This document shows positions 13,701-27,200 of a stretch of 64,000 bases of DNA, in pieces (positions within the stretch are counted from its first letter, which is position 1; every line of letters begins with the position of its first letter). Under the pieces are notes generated by a model. It did not search any database. It saw only the letters and a list, made by a program, of their open reading frames with translations, and was not told the DNA's origin. The position numbers and the translations under genes are program-made. The stretch spans positions 79,815 to 143,814 of the forward strand of contig JAWQFJ010002853.1 of NCBI GenBank assembly GCA_034096865.1, in the 5' to 3' direction. The DNA comes from Theodoxus fluviatilis. Its lineage: Eukaryota; Mollusca; Gastropoda; Cycloneritida; Neritidae.

Positions 13701-16700
13701 ACCATGTCCATAACAGGAGCACCCATGTGCCATAACAGGAGCACCCATGTCCCATAACAGGAGCACCCATGTGCCCATAACAGGAGCACCCATGTCCCAT
13801 AACAGGAGCCACCCCATGTCCCATAACAGGAGCACCCATGTCCCATAACAGGAGCACCCATGTGCCTAACAGGAGCACCTATGTCCCATAACAGGAGCGA
13901 GCACCATGTCCCATAACAGGAGCACCCATGTCCCATAACAGGAGCACCCATGTCCATAACAGGAGCACCCATGTGCCATAACAGGAGCACCCATGTCCCA
14001 TAACAGGAGCACCCATGTGCCATAACAGGAGCACCCATGTCCCATAACAGGAGCACCCATGTCCCATAACAGGAGCACCCATGTGCCATAACAGGAGCAC
14101 CCATGTGCCATAACAGGAGCACCCATGTGCCATAACAGGAGCACCCATGTCCATAACAGGAGCACCCATGTGCCATAACAGGAGCAACCCATGTCCCATA
14201 ACAGGAGCACCCATGTCCCATAACAGGAGCACCCATGTGCCATAACAGGAGCACCCATGTCCCATAACAGGAGCACCCATGTCGCCATAACAGAGTGCAA
14301 CCCATGTCCCATAACAGGAGCACCCATGTGCCATAACAGGAGCACCCATGTCCCATAACAGGAGCACCCATGTCCATAACAGGGCCATGTCCAGGAGCAC
14401 CTATGTCCCATAACAGGAGCACCCATGTGCCATAACAGGAGCACCCCATGTCCCATAACAGGAGCACCATGTGCCCATAACAGGAGCACCCATGTCCCAT
14501 AACAGGAGCACCCATGTCCCATAACAGGAGCACCCATGTCCCATAAAAGGAGCACCCATGTCCAATAACAGGAGCACCCATGTCCCATAACAGGAGCACA
14601 CATGACCCAAAACAGGAGCACCCATCGGGTGCCCATAACAGGAGCACCCATGTCCCATAACAGAGCACCGTCAACAGGAGCACCATGTCCCATAACAGGA
14701 GCACCCATGTGCCATAACAGGAGCACCCATGTGCCATAACAGGAGCACCCATGTCCCATAACAGGAGCACCCATGTGCCATAACAGGAGCACCCCATGGT
14801 CCCCATAACAGGAGCACCCATGTCCGCATAACAGGAGCACCCATGTCCCCATAACAGGAGCACCCATGTGCCATAACAGGAGCACCCATGTCCCATAACA
14901 GGAGCACCCATGTGCCATAACAGGAGCACCCATGTCCCATAACAGGAGCACCCATGTCCATAACAGGAGCACCCATGTCCCATAACAGGAGCACCCATGT
15001 TCCATAACAGGAGCACCAATGTCCCATAACAGTTAACAGGAGCACCCATGTGCCATAACAGGAGCACCCATGTCCCATAACAGGAGCACCCATGTCCCAT
15101 AACAGGAGCACCCATGTCCCATAACAGGAGCACCCTTGCCATAAGGACAACCATGTCCCATAACAGGAGCTCAGCACCATGTCCCATAACAGGAGCACCA
15201 TGTCCCATAAACAGGAGCACCCATGTGCCATAACAGGAGCACCCATGTCCCATAACAGGGAGCACCCATGTCCATAACAGGAGCACCCATGTCCCATAAC
15301 AGGAGCACCCATGTGCCATAACAGGAGCACCATGTCCATAACAGGAGCACCCATGTCCCATAACAGGAGCACCCATGTCCCATAACAGGAGCACCCATGT
15401 GCCATAACGAGCACCTGGCCATAACAGGAGCACCATGTCACATAACATGAGCACCCATGTGCCATAACAGGAGCACCCATGTGCCATAACAGGAGCACCC
15501 CATGTGCCATAACAGGAGCACCCATGTGCCATAACAGGAGCACCCATGTCCCATACATGAGCACCCATGTCCCATAACAGGAGCACCCATGTGCCATAAC
15601 AGGAGCACCCATGTCCCATAACAGGAGGCAGCACCCATGTCCCATAACAGGAGCACCCATGTCCATAACAGGATGTCACGGCACCCATGTCCCATAACAG
15701 GAGCACCCATGTGCCATAACAGGAGCACCTATGTCCCATAACAGGAGCACCCATGTGCCATAACGGAGCACCATGCCCATAACAGGAGCACCCATGTCCC
15801 ATAACAGGAGCACCCATGTGCCATAACAGGAGCACCCATGTCCATAACAGGAGCACCCCATGTGCCATAACAGGAGCACCCATGTCCATAACAGGATGCC
15901 ATATGACAGGAGCACCCATGTCCCATAACAGGAGCACCCATGTGCCATAACAGGAGCACCCATGTGCCATAACAGGAGCACCCATGTCCATAACAGGAGC
16001 ACCCATGTCCCATACAGGAGCACCCATGTCCCATAACAGGAGCACCCATGTCCCATAACAGGAGCACCCATGTCTGCCGAATAACAGGAGCACGCTATGT
16101 CCTCTATGAACAGGGGGCACGCCATGTGGCCATAAGGTCAGGAGGGTCAGCCCGGTATGTGCCTAACAGGATGGGGCACGCCATGTGCGGCTTAACAGAG
16201 GCCGGACCATGTGCCTATAACAGGGATGCACCCATGTGCGTCATAACAGGAGCTACGTTGCCATAGTCCGGCATATACGACAGCACCGGCAATGTCCGCA
16301 TTAACAGTGAGCACCTATGTTCCGCATAACAGGGTAGCCGTCCATGTGCCCATAACAGAGGGCACCTATGTCGCGGCTATGCATACAGGAGGGCCACGAC
16401 CATGTACCATAACAGGAGCAATCGAAGCGCCAGACCCCGATGTCCCATTGAACGAGGATCATCGGCCATGTCCGCGATTAACAGGAGCTAGAGCGGGCCC
16501 TATGTGCCATAACAGGTAGGGGGCACCTGTATGTCCCATAACAGAGGATGACCGCATGGTCCCCATATACAGGAGCACCCATGTTCGCCATACAGGTGCT
16601 AACCCATGTCCAATAACAGGAGCACCTATGTCCGCATAACAGTGAGCACCCGATGTCCGCCTTTATAATCTAGGATGGGGGGGGCACCTCATGTCCCATA

Positions 16701-19700
16701 CACAGGGTAGACTCACGCCATGTTCCCACTAACATGAGGCTACGCCATGTCCCATTTTAACAGGAGGGCCAATAACCTCCATGTCCCTCTAACAGGAGGC
16801 ACCCATGTGCCGATAACAGGATGCACCCATTGTCGCCTATAACAGTGAGCATGCCCATGTCGGGCTCATATACAGGAGGTCATCCCATGTGCCTAATAAG
16901 CAGGAGCAGCCCTATGTCCCATAACAAGGGAGGATTACACCATGTGCCTATATACAGGAGCTACCGATTTCCATGAAGGAAGCTACCCATGTGTCCTAAT
17001 AACAGGAGAGCACGCCCTATGTGCGCATATATCCGGTATCACTGCGCCTATTATCCCATAACAGGAGGGCACCCTATGTCTTCCATTAACAGGAGGCACC
17101 CATGTCGGCATAACAGGAGCACGCCATGTCCATAACAGGAGGCAGGCCGCATGTCCCATAAAACACGAGTCACTCCATGTGCCATTAACAGAGGCAACCT
17201 TATGTCGCCATAACAGAGCACCGCATGTCCTCATATCAGGAGCACCCATGTCCGCATAACAGGAGGCAGCCTCCTATGGTCGCGCATAACAGGAGTCACG
17301 TCATGTCCATAACAGGAGGCACCGCATGTCCCATAGCAGGGAGGTTCTAGGCACCCATGTGGCGCATACACATGGGAGTCAAGCCTATGTCCCATAACAG
17401 GAGGGCACGCCATGTCCCATAACAGGAGCAAGCTACACCATGTCCGCATAACAGGAGGCACTCCAAAAAAAAAAAAAAACCCCATGTGCCATAACGGATA
17501 AGCACCCATGTCTCCATCACAGTGTAGGCACCCTGTGCCTATACATGAGGCAACCCATGTGCCCATACAGGAGCACAACCCCATGTGCCACTAAAAATGG
17601 GGAGGCAAGCCCCATGTGACAACCATAACCGAGATCACACACCATGTCCCCAATAACCAGGAGCAACCCATTTCCCATAACAGGAGCACCCATGTAGCCA
17701 TCAACAGTAAGGAGGCAACCTGCATGTGCATAACAGAGCCCCCATGTCCATAACCAGGAGCACCCATGTTCCGAAACAAGGAGGCAGCCCATATGTGTCT
17801 CATAACAGGACACCCATATCCCAATAACATACGGAGCACTGGTCATTGCCATAACGAGGATGCACCACCGCATGTCCCATACAGGGAGCAACCAATGTGC
17901 CGCATAAAACATAAAAAGCAGGTGACAACACCACCCATGTCCACATTACAGGAGCCAACCCATGTTCCCCTTAACTAGGAGCACACCCATGTCTTCCCAT
18001 AACAGAAGGGGCAACCCATTGTGCCATAAAACAAGGGAGCCCTACTGTCCCATAAACATGAGCACCCAACGAGTGCCATAAACACCGGGATCACAAAACC
18101 CATTCCCATAACAGGAAGCACCCATGTGTGCCATAATAATAGAGGGGCAGACCATTTCCCAATAACAAAGAAGGGCCACAACCCAACAAAACGCCATGTC
18201 CCATAAGACAGGAGCACCCATGCAAAAAAATCCCATAACATGAGCACCCTCCATGTGCCATAAACAGATGCACTATATGGTCCCATAAACAGTGAAGACA
18301 ACACCATGGTCCCATAAAATAGCACCCATGTAAGAACCCCAATCCCATACCATAGCAGCAAGACCCATGTCCGATAAGCGGGGGGGCGGAGCACGCCATG
18401 TGCCTAACAGAGCCCTATGTGCCCCATAACATGATCACCCATGTCCCCAACATTAGCACCCATGATCCCATAACAGGAGCGAGGCACACCATACCAAGTG
18501 GCCATTAAAACAGGAGCGCCCCATGAAGTTCCATAGAAACCATGTCAGGACCACCCATGCCATAACAGGAGCCAAGTCACCACAGTCACCATAGGAAAAT
18601 CGGACACCAGCCCATGTGCTAGACAGGGAGCCCCAGTGGTCCATAACAAGGAGGTCACCCTGTGCCATCCAAAGGAGCCCCTTGCCCATAACGGAGGTAG
18701 CACGACCTTTTGCCCTAACAGGGAGCACCCACGCCATGTCCCTAACGCAGGATAGCAGGCCCCTGTGCCATACAGGACAACGCCGTGGGTTTGGGGTAGT
18801 TCCCCCATAACAGGAGTCAACCCATGTCCATACAGAGCACCCATGTCCCATACAAGGAGCAACACCCCACATGTCGCCATAAGACAGTAGGCCCCATATT
18901 CCCTAACAGGAGTCGACCCCCCCTGTGCCATGAACATGAGCAGACCATCTGCATGCCCATACCAGGTTCAACAATCCATTGGATTTCTTTCCTAACCAGT
19001 GAGCACCCCTCATTTCCCATAGACAATCTCTTGTTACTGGAGCATCAGCAACCGCCCGTGTCCCATCCAGGAGGCACTCCATGTCCCATAACAGGAATAC
19101 CACATTTTCTTGGCCATAACAATGGCAACCTATGTCCCATAGACAGGCACCCAATGTCCCCATAACATGAGCCTCCATTTGCCATAACCGGAGGCACGCG
19201 CACCCATGCCCATAACAGGAGCACACCACCATTAACACCAAAAGGAGTCAAGCAGAACCCACCCCCCCCCATGTCCCATAAATGATTGGCAAACCCACCC
19301 TGTCCCTATAAACAGGAGCAACACTGAGGTCACATAACAGAGGTTAAAGAGCGAACCCATGTCCCATAACAGGCATGGGCACCCATGTTCCCATAACCGT
19401 GATTCACCCGATGTGCATACATTAGGTTCACCCATTAGCCCTATAACAATGAAGCACCCCTGTTCCATAACAGGAGGCACCATGTCCATACGAGGAGCAA
19501 CCCTGTGCGCACATAACAGGGGGAGCAAACACCCATGTGCCATGAACAGATCCCACACACCCATGGTGTGTCGCCAATAAGGTGCGGACACACCCATGTC
19601 CCGATTAACCCAGGATCACACCCATGTGGCATAACATAAAGGCACGCCCCATGGGCCATAACTAGTAGCACCCATGTCCCATAACAGTAGCCCCCTTGTC

Positions 19701-20598
19701 ATATCATGATCACCATGTGCCATAACATGAGTCACCCATGGGTGTCCCATACGATGAGCACCCCAAATGTGCCATAACAGAGGTCAACACCCCATGTCCG
19801 CATAAAGAGGAGTAACCCATCGTGCCATAACAAACCGAGCACCCCTGTCCCCAATACAGGAGCACACCCATTCCCATAACAGGAGCACCGCCATGGTCCC
19901 CCATAACATGAGCACAACACATTAAACATTCCATAACAAGGAGCACCTATGTCCCCTACAGGAGCACCCCATGTGCCTAGAACAGGAGAGCCCCCATGTC
20001 CCTCAAAAACAAAAAAAAAACCCCCAGGTGCAAACACCAATGTTGCCATAACAGTATCACCCATAGGGGGTCCCATAACGGAGCACCCACCCATGTCCCA
20101 TAACAATAGTTCCGAGTCCACACCCATGGTCCGCGATATTCAAACATGAAAGCAACCGCATTTTGCCATAACATAGCACCTATGTCCCATAACAGGATCA
20201 CAACAACCATTTCCCATAACAAGGATGCACCCCATGGTCCCTATACCAGGAGCAACCCATTTCCCCTAAAGATCAAACTCATTTGACCCATAAACATGTA
20301 CACCTTTGTCCCATAACATAGCACGCCATTCCCATGAACAGATAGGACACCCATGTCCCCTAACAAGGATGGCACCCGATTTTCCATAGCAGAGTCAAGC
20401 CCTTGTGACCATAACAGGAGCAACCCAGATGTCCCGATAACAGAGCATGTCACCACCCTGCCATTTCCCATGACATGAAGCACCCAGTTCCATAACATGA
20501 GTCAACACCCATGTGCATAGCATGATGGCACCCATTTCATAACAGTGCAGCAACCTTTCCAATAACACCATCTCACCCATTTTGCCATAACAGGAGCA
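7751..20598. repeat. 22-bp minisatellite array, about 12.85 kb
   Basis: The unit is CCCATAACAGGAGCAC followed by CCATGT. From 7,751 to about 11,998 there are roughly 190 near-perfect units. The main variant is C or G at the first unit base (GTCCCAT versus GTGCCAT), with occasional 21-, 23- and 26-bp units. From about 12,000 units lose or gain bases, and after 16,080 the unit is only just followable to 20,598. No minus frame has a stop within the unit, so frames of 1,846, 1,403 and 1,275 codons arise; 66 bp (three units) gives a 22-residue cycle in every frame. This is satellite, not coding. Confidence 0.97.
11999..20598. other. Degraded or low-accuracy part of the 22-bp array
   Basis: Single-base indels and partial unit fusions appear about every second or third unit from 12,000. 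From about 16,080 nearly every unit carries several indels and substitutions, including a 15-A run at 17,465-17,479. The flanking sequence after 21,216 looks normal. The indel-heavy pattern resembles unpolished long-read consensus more than mutational decay, but the sequence alone cannot decide. Frames in this interval should not be trusted. Confidence 0.75.
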
Positions 20599-20599
20599 T

Positions 20600-20669
20600 T
20601 CTCGTCTTGCTCCTATTCCTCCTCCTCTTGTTGTTCCTCGTCCTTCTCCTCTTGTTGTTCCTCCTCCTC

Positions 20670-20702
<33 letters not shown>

Positions 20703-21215
20703 TCATCCTTCTCCCTCCTTCCTCCCTCCTCCCTCCTTTCTTCCTGCTTCCTCCTTCCTTCCTCCTTCCTTCTCGCATCCTTCCTCCTCCTCCTCCCTCC
20801 TCCTCTTGGTCCTCCTCCTCTTGGTCCTCCTCCTCCTCCTTCTCTTCCTCCTCCTCCTCCTCCTCCTCCTCCTCCTCCTCCTCCTCCTCCTCCTCCTCCT
20901 CCTCCTCCTTCTCCTCCTTCTCCTTCTCCTCCTCTTGTTCCTTCTCTTCCTCTTGTTACTTTTGCTTTTACATCTCCTCCTCTTGTTTCTGCATCTTCTC
21001 CTCTTGTTTCTGCATCTCCTCCGTTTCTTGTTCATCCATCTCCCCCTCCTTTTGTTCCTCCTGATCCTCCTCCTCCTCCCTCTCCCTCTCTCTCTCTCTC
21101 TTCCTCCTCCTGATCCTCTTTCTGTTTTTCCTTTTCCTTTTCCTCCTTCTGCTCCTGCTTCTCCTACTCCTCCCGCTCCTGCTTCTCCTCCTCCTCCTCC
21201 TGCTGCTCCCTCTCG
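20600..21215. repeat. Polypyrimidine (TCC)-rich tract
   Basis: Plus-strand CTC/TCC repeat with CTTGTT and CTCTT interruptions, starting as soon as the 22-bp array ends. It is the opposite strand sense to the 5.0-6.5 kb polypurine tract. Leu/Pro/Ser-rich frames are compositional. Confidence 0.96.
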
Positions 21216-22591
21216 TCCTTCCGAGGTTTGGTGTCGTTTTGGAAACAGTTACAAGGTGTCAAACTGCGGAGTTGTGTGAAGTGCGTTCTCAATGTATCAG
21301 TGTGGAAATGGAGTTGATAAGAGCTCACTAGTATAGTGCATAAGTTTGTATTTGTAGGGAGCGTTGACTTTTGCCTGAGCGAAAACAGAAACATTCGTCT
21401 CGAAAAAGAATCACTTGAATATAATCTTCTTTGTTTTTATTATCTAGCATTATCGTTCTCATTTACAGTAGGGATACCGATGTGGGAATTATAATTTCTG
21501 ACACGAGCACATTTTTGGCATAATCAGATTATTTGCGCCCGAAAGACCCTAGATCGCAACTTCATATCTATTGACGTCAAAGTCAGCGGGCCATATTTCA
21601 GATCATCAGTCTTCCTTTGTCTCTGAAAATGTTGACATGGACTCAGCACAGGGCATGTTACCAATATATACGAAATTTGCAGATCTGTGTACGTGAAATA
21701 CAACTTCGGACTTCCCCTGAGTGACTTATGGGTCTTTAATACTTGGCTTGACGCGTCCCGGAAGGCGGGTCATCCTCCTCAACCTGGTCGTCCTCGGCAT
21801 CCTTGTCTTCCTGCGGACGACTCTCACTGTCCAATTGTCCTTGCACGCGCTTGTGCTCACTCTTGGCGTGCTGGTGGTGCTGGTGGTGGTGGTGGTGGTG
21901 GTGGTGGTGGTGGTGGTGGCGGAGTAGGGGACATTGCTGGGTGGAGACGACGGGTTGAAAATACGCTTGGCTGTGTATGTGGGCATGGTGGTGATGGAAC
22001 ACCGGCCACGTGGAATCCTCGTGGGAATGGCAGCGACAGCCTCCTGTAACCACCGGATAGGAAGCAAAACAATACAAGCACATACGACCCATCGTTCCGT
22101 ACTTTTATCACGTTCTGACATGTTTTTAACGACGGTAATGCAGTGTGCTTGTATTTAGCAATAAAACTAGTTGTATGGGACTGCACATTTGCGCAGGATG
22201 GATAACAATTAATTGTCGTTGTCTGTAAAAACACACAAAGACTTGTTATAAGAGTTTTGTGTTCAACCGCAGGGATGAGCTTTTAGTACTTTAACGCAGT
22301 TTGGAGAAAAGTGGAGTTTGCATTAAACTGTATTCAAAACTACAATACACCAAGTGCATTTGTTTCATGTTATGACGACTGATAACGTGACCCGACGTTT
22401 TACATTTTGTAGATTTTTGCCTCTCGTTCAGGAACTGTAGTTTGAACCAATTTCCATGACAGTATTGAATGGTTGATCTTCACGTATCACTGAAAGCTTC
22501 TTCTACAAGCAATAACACGATTTAGAGAGCCTGCACAGCTGCACAGTGGCTTTTTGCATTGAAAAGCTGTATACAAAGTTTCTCGATGCCT
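21216..22591. other. Unique sequence with a (GGT)n tract
   Basis: Includes an uninterrupted (GGT)16 tract at 21,872-21,920. Frames of 118-131 codons across it differ by strand and are created partly by that tract. No recognisable gene. Confidence 0.6.
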
Positions 22592-22660
22592 CTCCATTAC
22601 TTTGCATACATCCTGCACTCTCCAATACTTTGCATACATCCTGCACTCTCCATTACTTTG

Positions 22661-24270
22661 CATACATCCTACACTCTCCATTACTTTGCATACATCCTGC
22701 ACGCTCCATTACTTTGCATACATCCTTCGCTCTCCATTACTTTGCATACATCCTGCACTCTTCATTACTTTGCATACATCCTGCACTCTCCATTACTTTG
22801 CATACATCCTGCACTCTCCATTACTTTGCATACATCCTGCACTCTCCATTACTTTGCATACATCCTGCACTCTCCAATACTTTGCATACATCCTGCGCTC
22901 TCCATTACTTTGCATACATCCTTCGCTCTCCATTACTTTGCATACATCCTTCGCTCTCCATTACTTTGCATACATCCTGCACTCTCCATTACTTTGCATA
23001 CATCCTGCACGCCCCATTACTTTGCATACATCCTCCACTCTCCATTACTTTGCATACATCCTTCGCTCTCCATTACTTTGCATAAATCCTGCGCTCTCCA
23101 TTACTTTGCATACATCCTGCGCTCTCCAATACTTTGCATACATCCTGCACTCTCCATTACTTTGCATATATCCTACGCTCTCCATTACTTTGCATACATT
23201 CTGCACGCTCCATTACTTTGCATACATCCTGCGCTCTCCATTACTTTGGATACATTCTGCACGCTCCATTACTTTGCATACATCCTGCACTCTTCATTAC
23301 TTTGCATACATCCTGCACGCTCCATTACTTTGCATACATCCTGCACTCTCCATTACTTTGCATACATCCTGCACTCTCCATTACTTTGCATATATCCTGC
23401 ACTCTCCATTACTTTGCATACATCCTGCACTATTCATTACTTTGCATACATTCTGCACGCTCCATTACTTTGCATACATCCTGCGCTCTCCATTACTTTG
23501 CATACATCCTACACTCTCCATTACTTTGCATACATCCTGCACGCTCCATTACTTTGCATACATCCTTCGCTCTCCATTACTTTGCATACATCCTGCACTC
23601 TTCATTACTTTGCATACATCCTGCACTCTCCATTACTTTGCATACATCCTGCACTCTCCATTACTTTGCATACATCCTGCACTCTCCATTACTTTGCATA
23701 CATCCTGCACTCTCCAATACTTTGCATACATCCTGCGCTCTCCATTACTTTGCATACATCCTTCGCTCTCCATTACTTTGCATACATCCTTCGCTCTCCA
23801 TTACTTTGCATACATCCTGCACTCTCCATTACTTTGCATACATCCTGCACGCCCCATTACTTTGCATACATCCTCCACTCTCCATTACTTTGCATACATC
23901 CTTCGCTCTCCATTACTTTGCATAAATCCTGCGCTCTCCATTACTTTGCATACATCCTGCGCTCTCCAATACTTTGCATACATCCTGCACTCTCCATTAC
24001 TTTGCATATATCCTACGCTCTCCATTACTTTGCATACATTCTGCACGCTCCATTACTTTGCATACATCCTGCGCTCTCCATTACTTTGGATACATTCTGC
24101 ACGCTCCATTACTTTGCATACATCCTGCACTCTTCATTACTTTGCATACATCCTGCACGCTCCATTACTTTGCATACATCCTGCACTCTCCATTACTTTG
24201 CATACATCCTGCACTCTCCATTACTTTGCATATATCCTGCACTCTCCATTACTTTGCATACATCCTGCAC
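22661..24270. repeat. 840-bp (30-unit) internal duplication of the 28-bp array
   Basis: 22,661-23,430 and 23,501-24,270 read identically, including rare variants (GCCCCATTAC, ATCCTCCACT, CATAAATCCT, TTACTTTGGATAC), at an offset of exactly 840 bp, which is 30 units. Identity breaks at a TATTCATT versus TCTCCATT difference near 23,431. Confidence 0.9.
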
Positions 24271-27200
24271 TCTCCATTACTTTGCATACATCCTGCACGC
24301 TCCATTACTTTGCATACATCCTGCGCTCTCCATTACTTTGCATACATCCTGCACTCTCCATTACTTTGCATACATCCTGCACTCTCCATTACTTTGCATA
24401 CATCCTGCACTCTCCATTACTTTGCATACATCCTGCACTCTCCATTACTTTGCATACATCCTGCACTCTCCATTACTTTGCATACATCCTGCGCTCTCCA
24501 TTACTTTGCATACATCCTGCACGCTCCATTACTTTGCATACATCCTGCGCTCTCCATTACTTTGGATACATCCTGCACGCTCCATTACTTTGCATACATC
24601 CTTCGCTCTCCATTACTTTGGATACATCCTGCGCTCTCCATTACTTTGCATTCATCCTGCACTCTCCATTACTTTGCATAAATCATGCACGCTCCATTAT
24701 TTTGCATACATCCTGCGCTCTCCATTACTTTGCATACATTCTGCACGCTCCATTACTTTGCATACATCCTGCACTCTCCATTACTTTGCATACATCCTGC
24801 ACGCTCCATTACTTTGCATACATCCTGCACTCTCCATTACTTTGCATACATCCTGCACTCTCCATTACTTTGCATACATCCTGCACGCTCCGTTACTTTG
24901 CATACATCCTGCACGCTCCATTACTTTGCATACATCCTGCACGCTAAAATACTTTGCATACATCCTGCACTCTCCATTACTTTGCAGACATCCTGCACTC
25001 TCCATTACTTGCATACATCCTGCACGCTCCATTACTTTGCATACATCCTGCACTCTCCATTACTTTGCATACATCCTGCACTCTCCATTACTTGCATACA
25101 TCCTGCACGCTCCATTACTTTGCATACATTCTGCACGCTCCATTACTTTGCATATATCCTGCACTCTCCATTACTTTGCATACATCCTGCACGCTCCATT
25201 ACTTTGCATATATTCTGCACTATTCATTACTTTGCATACATCCTGCACGCTCCATTACTTTGCATACATCCTGCACGCTAAAATACTTTGCATATATCCT
25301 GCACTCTCCATTACTTTGCATTCATCCTGCACGCTCCATTACTTTGCATACATCCTGCACGCTCCATTACTTTGCATATATCCTGCACGCTCCATTACTT
25401 TGCATTCATCCTGCACGCTCCATTACTTTGCATTCATCCTGCACGCTCCATTACTTTGCATACATCCTGCACTCTCCATTACTTTGCATACATCCTGCAC
25501 GCTTCATTACTTTGCATTCATCCTGCACGCTCCATTACTTTGCATACATCCTGCACTCTCCATTACTTTGCATTCATCCTGCACGCTCCATTACTTTGCA
25601 TACATCCTGCACTCTCCATTACTTTGCATACATCCTGCACGCTCCATTACTTTGCATACATCCTGCACGCTAAAATACTTTGCATATATCCTGCACTCTC
25701 CATTACTTTGCATTCATCCTGCACGCTCCATTACTTTGCATTCATTCTGCACGCTCCATTACTTTGCATACATCCTGCACGCTCCATTAGGGCCTACTAT
25801 GCATACATCCTGCACTCTCCATTACTTTGCATACATCCTGCACTCTTCATTACTTTGCATACATCCTGCACTCTTCATTACTTTGCATATATCCTGCACT
25901 CTCCATTACTTTGCATATATCCTGCACTCTTCATTACTTTGCATATATCCTGCACTCTTCATTACTTTGCATACATCCTGCACGCTTCATTACTTTGCAT
26001 TCATCCTGCACTCTCCATTACTTTGCATACATCCTGCACTCTCCATTACTTTGCATACATCCTGCACTCTCCATTACTTTGCATACATCCTGCACTCTCC
26101 ATTACTTTGCATACATCCTGCACTCTTCATTACTTTGCATACATCCTGCACTCTCCATTACTTTGCATACATCCTGCACTCTCCATTACTTTGCATACAT
26201 CCTGCACTCTTCATTACTTTGCATATATCCTGCACTCTCCATTACTTTGCATACATCCTGCACTCTCCATTACTTTGCATATATCCTGCACTCTCCATTA
26301 CTTTGCATACATCCTGCACGCTCCATTACTTTGCATATATCCTGCACGCTCCATTAATTTGCATACATCCTACACTCTCCATTACTTTGCATTCATCCTG
26401 CACGCTCCATTACTTTGCATACATCCTGCACGCTCCATTAGGGCCTACTATGCATACATCCTGCACTCTCCATTACTTTGCATACATCCTGCACTCTTCA
26501 TTACTTTGCATACATACTGCACTCTTCATTACTTTGCATATATCCTGCACTCTCCATTACTTTGCATATATCCTGCACTCTTTATTTATTTTGCATATAT
26601 CCTGCACTCTCCATTACTTTGCATACATCCTGCACGCTTCATTACTTTGCATTCATCCTGCACTCTCCATTACTTTGCATACATCCTGCACTCTCCATTA
26701 CTTTGCATACATCCTGCACTCTCCATTACTTTGCATACATCCTGCACTATCCATTACTTTGCATACATCCTGCACTCTTCATTACTTTGCATACATCCTG
26801 CACTCTCCATTACTTTGCATACATCCTGCACTCTCCATTACTTTGCATACATCCTGCACTCTCCATTACTTTGCATACATCCTGCACTCTTCATTACTTT
26901 GCATACATCCTTCGCTCTCCATTACTTTGCATAAATCCTGCGCTCTCCATTACTTTGCATACATCCTGCGCTCTCCAATACTTTGCATACATCCTGCACT
27001 CTCCATTACTTTGCATATATCCTACGCTCTCCATTACTTTGCATACATTCTGCACGCTCCATTACTTTGCATACATCCTGCGCTCTCCATTACTTTGGAT
27101 ACATTCTGCACGCTCCATTACTTTGCATACATCCTGCACTCTTCATTACTTTGCATACATCCTGCACGCTCCATTACTTTGCATACATCCTGCACTCTCC

